From assembly GCA_937894105.1 (NCBI GenBank), contig CALCTI010000072.1, positions 1-21,814 of the forward strand: a DNA stretch of 21,814 nucleotides. The letters run 5' to 3'. A model generated the notes under the pieces. That model had not been told where the DNA came from. It did no database searches and saw nothing but the letters and a program-made list of their open reading frames with translations. Below, piece after piece: positions 21,008-21,814 of the stretch; the first letter of the stretch is position 1; every line of letters begins with the position of its first letter. The stretch is from an uncultured cyanobacterium. GTDB lineage: Bacteria; Cyanobacteriota; Cyanobacteriia; CACIAM-69d. Made by a program: the position numbers and the translations under genes.

Positions 21008-21814
21008 TTACCCCACTGCCAACTTAGCCCCTTCCCAACGTCCTACCGCTTTCCCCAAAGGCGCAAGGTCGGCCATCAAAGCGTCAAACTGATCGGGGGT
21101 TAGGGATTGGGGACCATCGGACATAGCTTTTGCTGGATTGTCGTGCACTTCGATCTTTTGGGAATCGGTGCCCACGGCGATCGCCCCTTTTGCCAGGGTA
21201 GGGACATATTGGGACCAGCCGGTACCGTGGCTCGGGTCCACCATAATCGGCAAGTGGGTCAAGGTTCGCAATACCGGCACCGCGCTCAGATCCAGCAAAT
21301 TGCGAGTGTATTGACGGTCAAAGGTACGCAGCCCGCGCTCGCATAAAATCACGTTAGCGTTACCCGCCGCCAAAATATATTCCGCCGCCATCAGCCACTC
21401 GTCGATGGTGGCCGACATACCTCGCTTGAGCAGCACCGGTTTATCTTGAGCGCCCACCTTTTTCAACAGGGCAAAATTTTGCATATTGCGCGCGCCCACC
21501 TGAAGCACGTCTGCCACAGCGCCGATTTTTTCCACGTCCGCCGTATCCATCACCTCGGTGATAATGCCCAGCCCAGTGGCTTCCCGCGCCGCTGCCAGCA
21601 GATCTAAACCACTTTCCCCATGCCCTTGGAACGCATAGGGGGAGGTGCGCGGTTTATAGGCACCGCCTCGCAGGAATTTTGCCCCTGCTGCTTTTACCCG
21701 CTGGGCTATTTCTACAATCATCGCTTCGTTTTCTACGGAGCAGGGACCAGCCACCACGGCAATGGGATGGTTTTCACCCACAGTGACAACGCCATTGCCC
21801 GTGGGAATTTGTAC
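21008..21814 (-). CDS. aroF: 3-deoxy-7-phosphoheptulonate (DAHP) synthase, partial
   Basis: The first enzyme of the shikimate pathway, joining phosphoenolpyruvate and erythrose-4-phosphate. The visible 268 residues contain the type I-beta landmarks AVVAGPCSVENEAMI, KFLRGGAYKPRTSPYAFQGHG, LQVGARNMQNFALLKKVG, PVLLKRGMSATIDEWLMAAEYI and PIMVDPSHGTGW. The frame runs open off the right edge (VQIPTGNGVVTVGENHP...), so the true start and the N-terminal ferredoxin-like regulatory domain common to cyanobacterial forms lie outside. The GTG at 21781 is internal, not the start. It converges with the M42 gene, 32 bp apart. Confidence 0.95.
   Translation of the reverse strand, partial: VQIPTGNGVVTVGENHPIAVVAGPCSVENEAMIVEIAQRVKAAGAKFLRGGAYKPRTSPYAFQGHGESGLDLLAAAREATGLGIITEVMDTADVEKIGAVADVLQVGARNMQNFALLKKVGAQDKPVLLKRGMSATIDEWLMAAEYILAAGNANVILCERGLRTFDRQYTRNLLDLSAVPVLRTLTHLPIMVDPSHGTGWSQYVPTLAKGAIAVGTDSQKIEVHDNPAKAMSDGPQSLTPDQFDALMADLAPLGKAVGRWEGAKLAVG

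Overview
The window is a piece of a cyanobacterial chromosome. Three things point there: GCGATCGC (HIP1) octamers scattered through most genes, the gene order rplS - tRNA-Trp - secE - nusG - rplK - rplA - rplJ - rplL, and several families largely confined to cyanobacteria and plastids (DUF3326, DUF3531, a TonB-like protein with a VxLxxAxxxRLP motif, a plant-type [2Fe-2S] ferredoxin). The genus cannot be named from the sequence alone.

Layout. 1-1205: cofG, a radical-SAM gene for the deazaflavin chromophore FO. 1364-3541 (minus): a LON-domain protein, then a DUF3326 protein and a 74-residue protein that look like one transcription unit. 3801-5036 (minus): a TonB-like envelope protein with a long acidic linker. 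5371-9838 (plus): the translation/transcription/secretion cluster rplS, tRNA-Trp(CCA), secE, nusG, rplK, rplA, rplJ, rplL, with an L10-leader-type attenuator before rplJ and a strong intrinsic terminator after rplL. 10069-13145 (plus): a LivF/NatE-like ABC ATPase coupled to the ribosome-rescue hydrolase arfB, an MlaE-type lipid permease, and an alpha/beta hydrolase. 13365-13829 (minus): DUF3531. 14223-15089 (plus): cysE. 15140-17087 (minus): an inositol-monophosphatase-family enzyme, a nuclease-like lipoprotein and a ferredoxin. 17581-20975 (plus): tRNA-Ser(GGA), a TerB-like protein, a non-catalytic M16 peptidase homologue and an M42 aminopeptidase. 21008-21814 (minus): DAHP synthase, cut by the window edge.

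Two conserved genes are broken by minimal lesions. nusG has an in-frame TAA at codon 69, followed directly by a TTG codon with a Shine-Dalgarno-like AGGAG upstream. The M42 peptidase has a one-base frameshift near 20175. All conserved residues outside the lesions survive, so the choices are sequencing or assembly error, very recent mutation, or (for nusG) a genuinely split protein made by reinitiation.

The main unlisted structure is a dispersed, non-coding, MITE-like element of about 130-160 bp with roughly 20-bp terminal inverted repeats (core TGTCATCAATTAA) and CTAG-type flanks. There are three whole copies (1202-1333, 3585-3750, 13211-13343) and one degenerate end (5286-5317). The first supplies the stop codon of cofG; the second seems to carry a further nested insertion with its own inverted repeats. 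Other unexplained structures are an 18-bp perfect palindrome before secE, mutually exclusive hairpins between DUF3531 and cysE, and a perfect 3 x 14-bp tandem repeat between the ferredoxin gene and tRNA-Ser.
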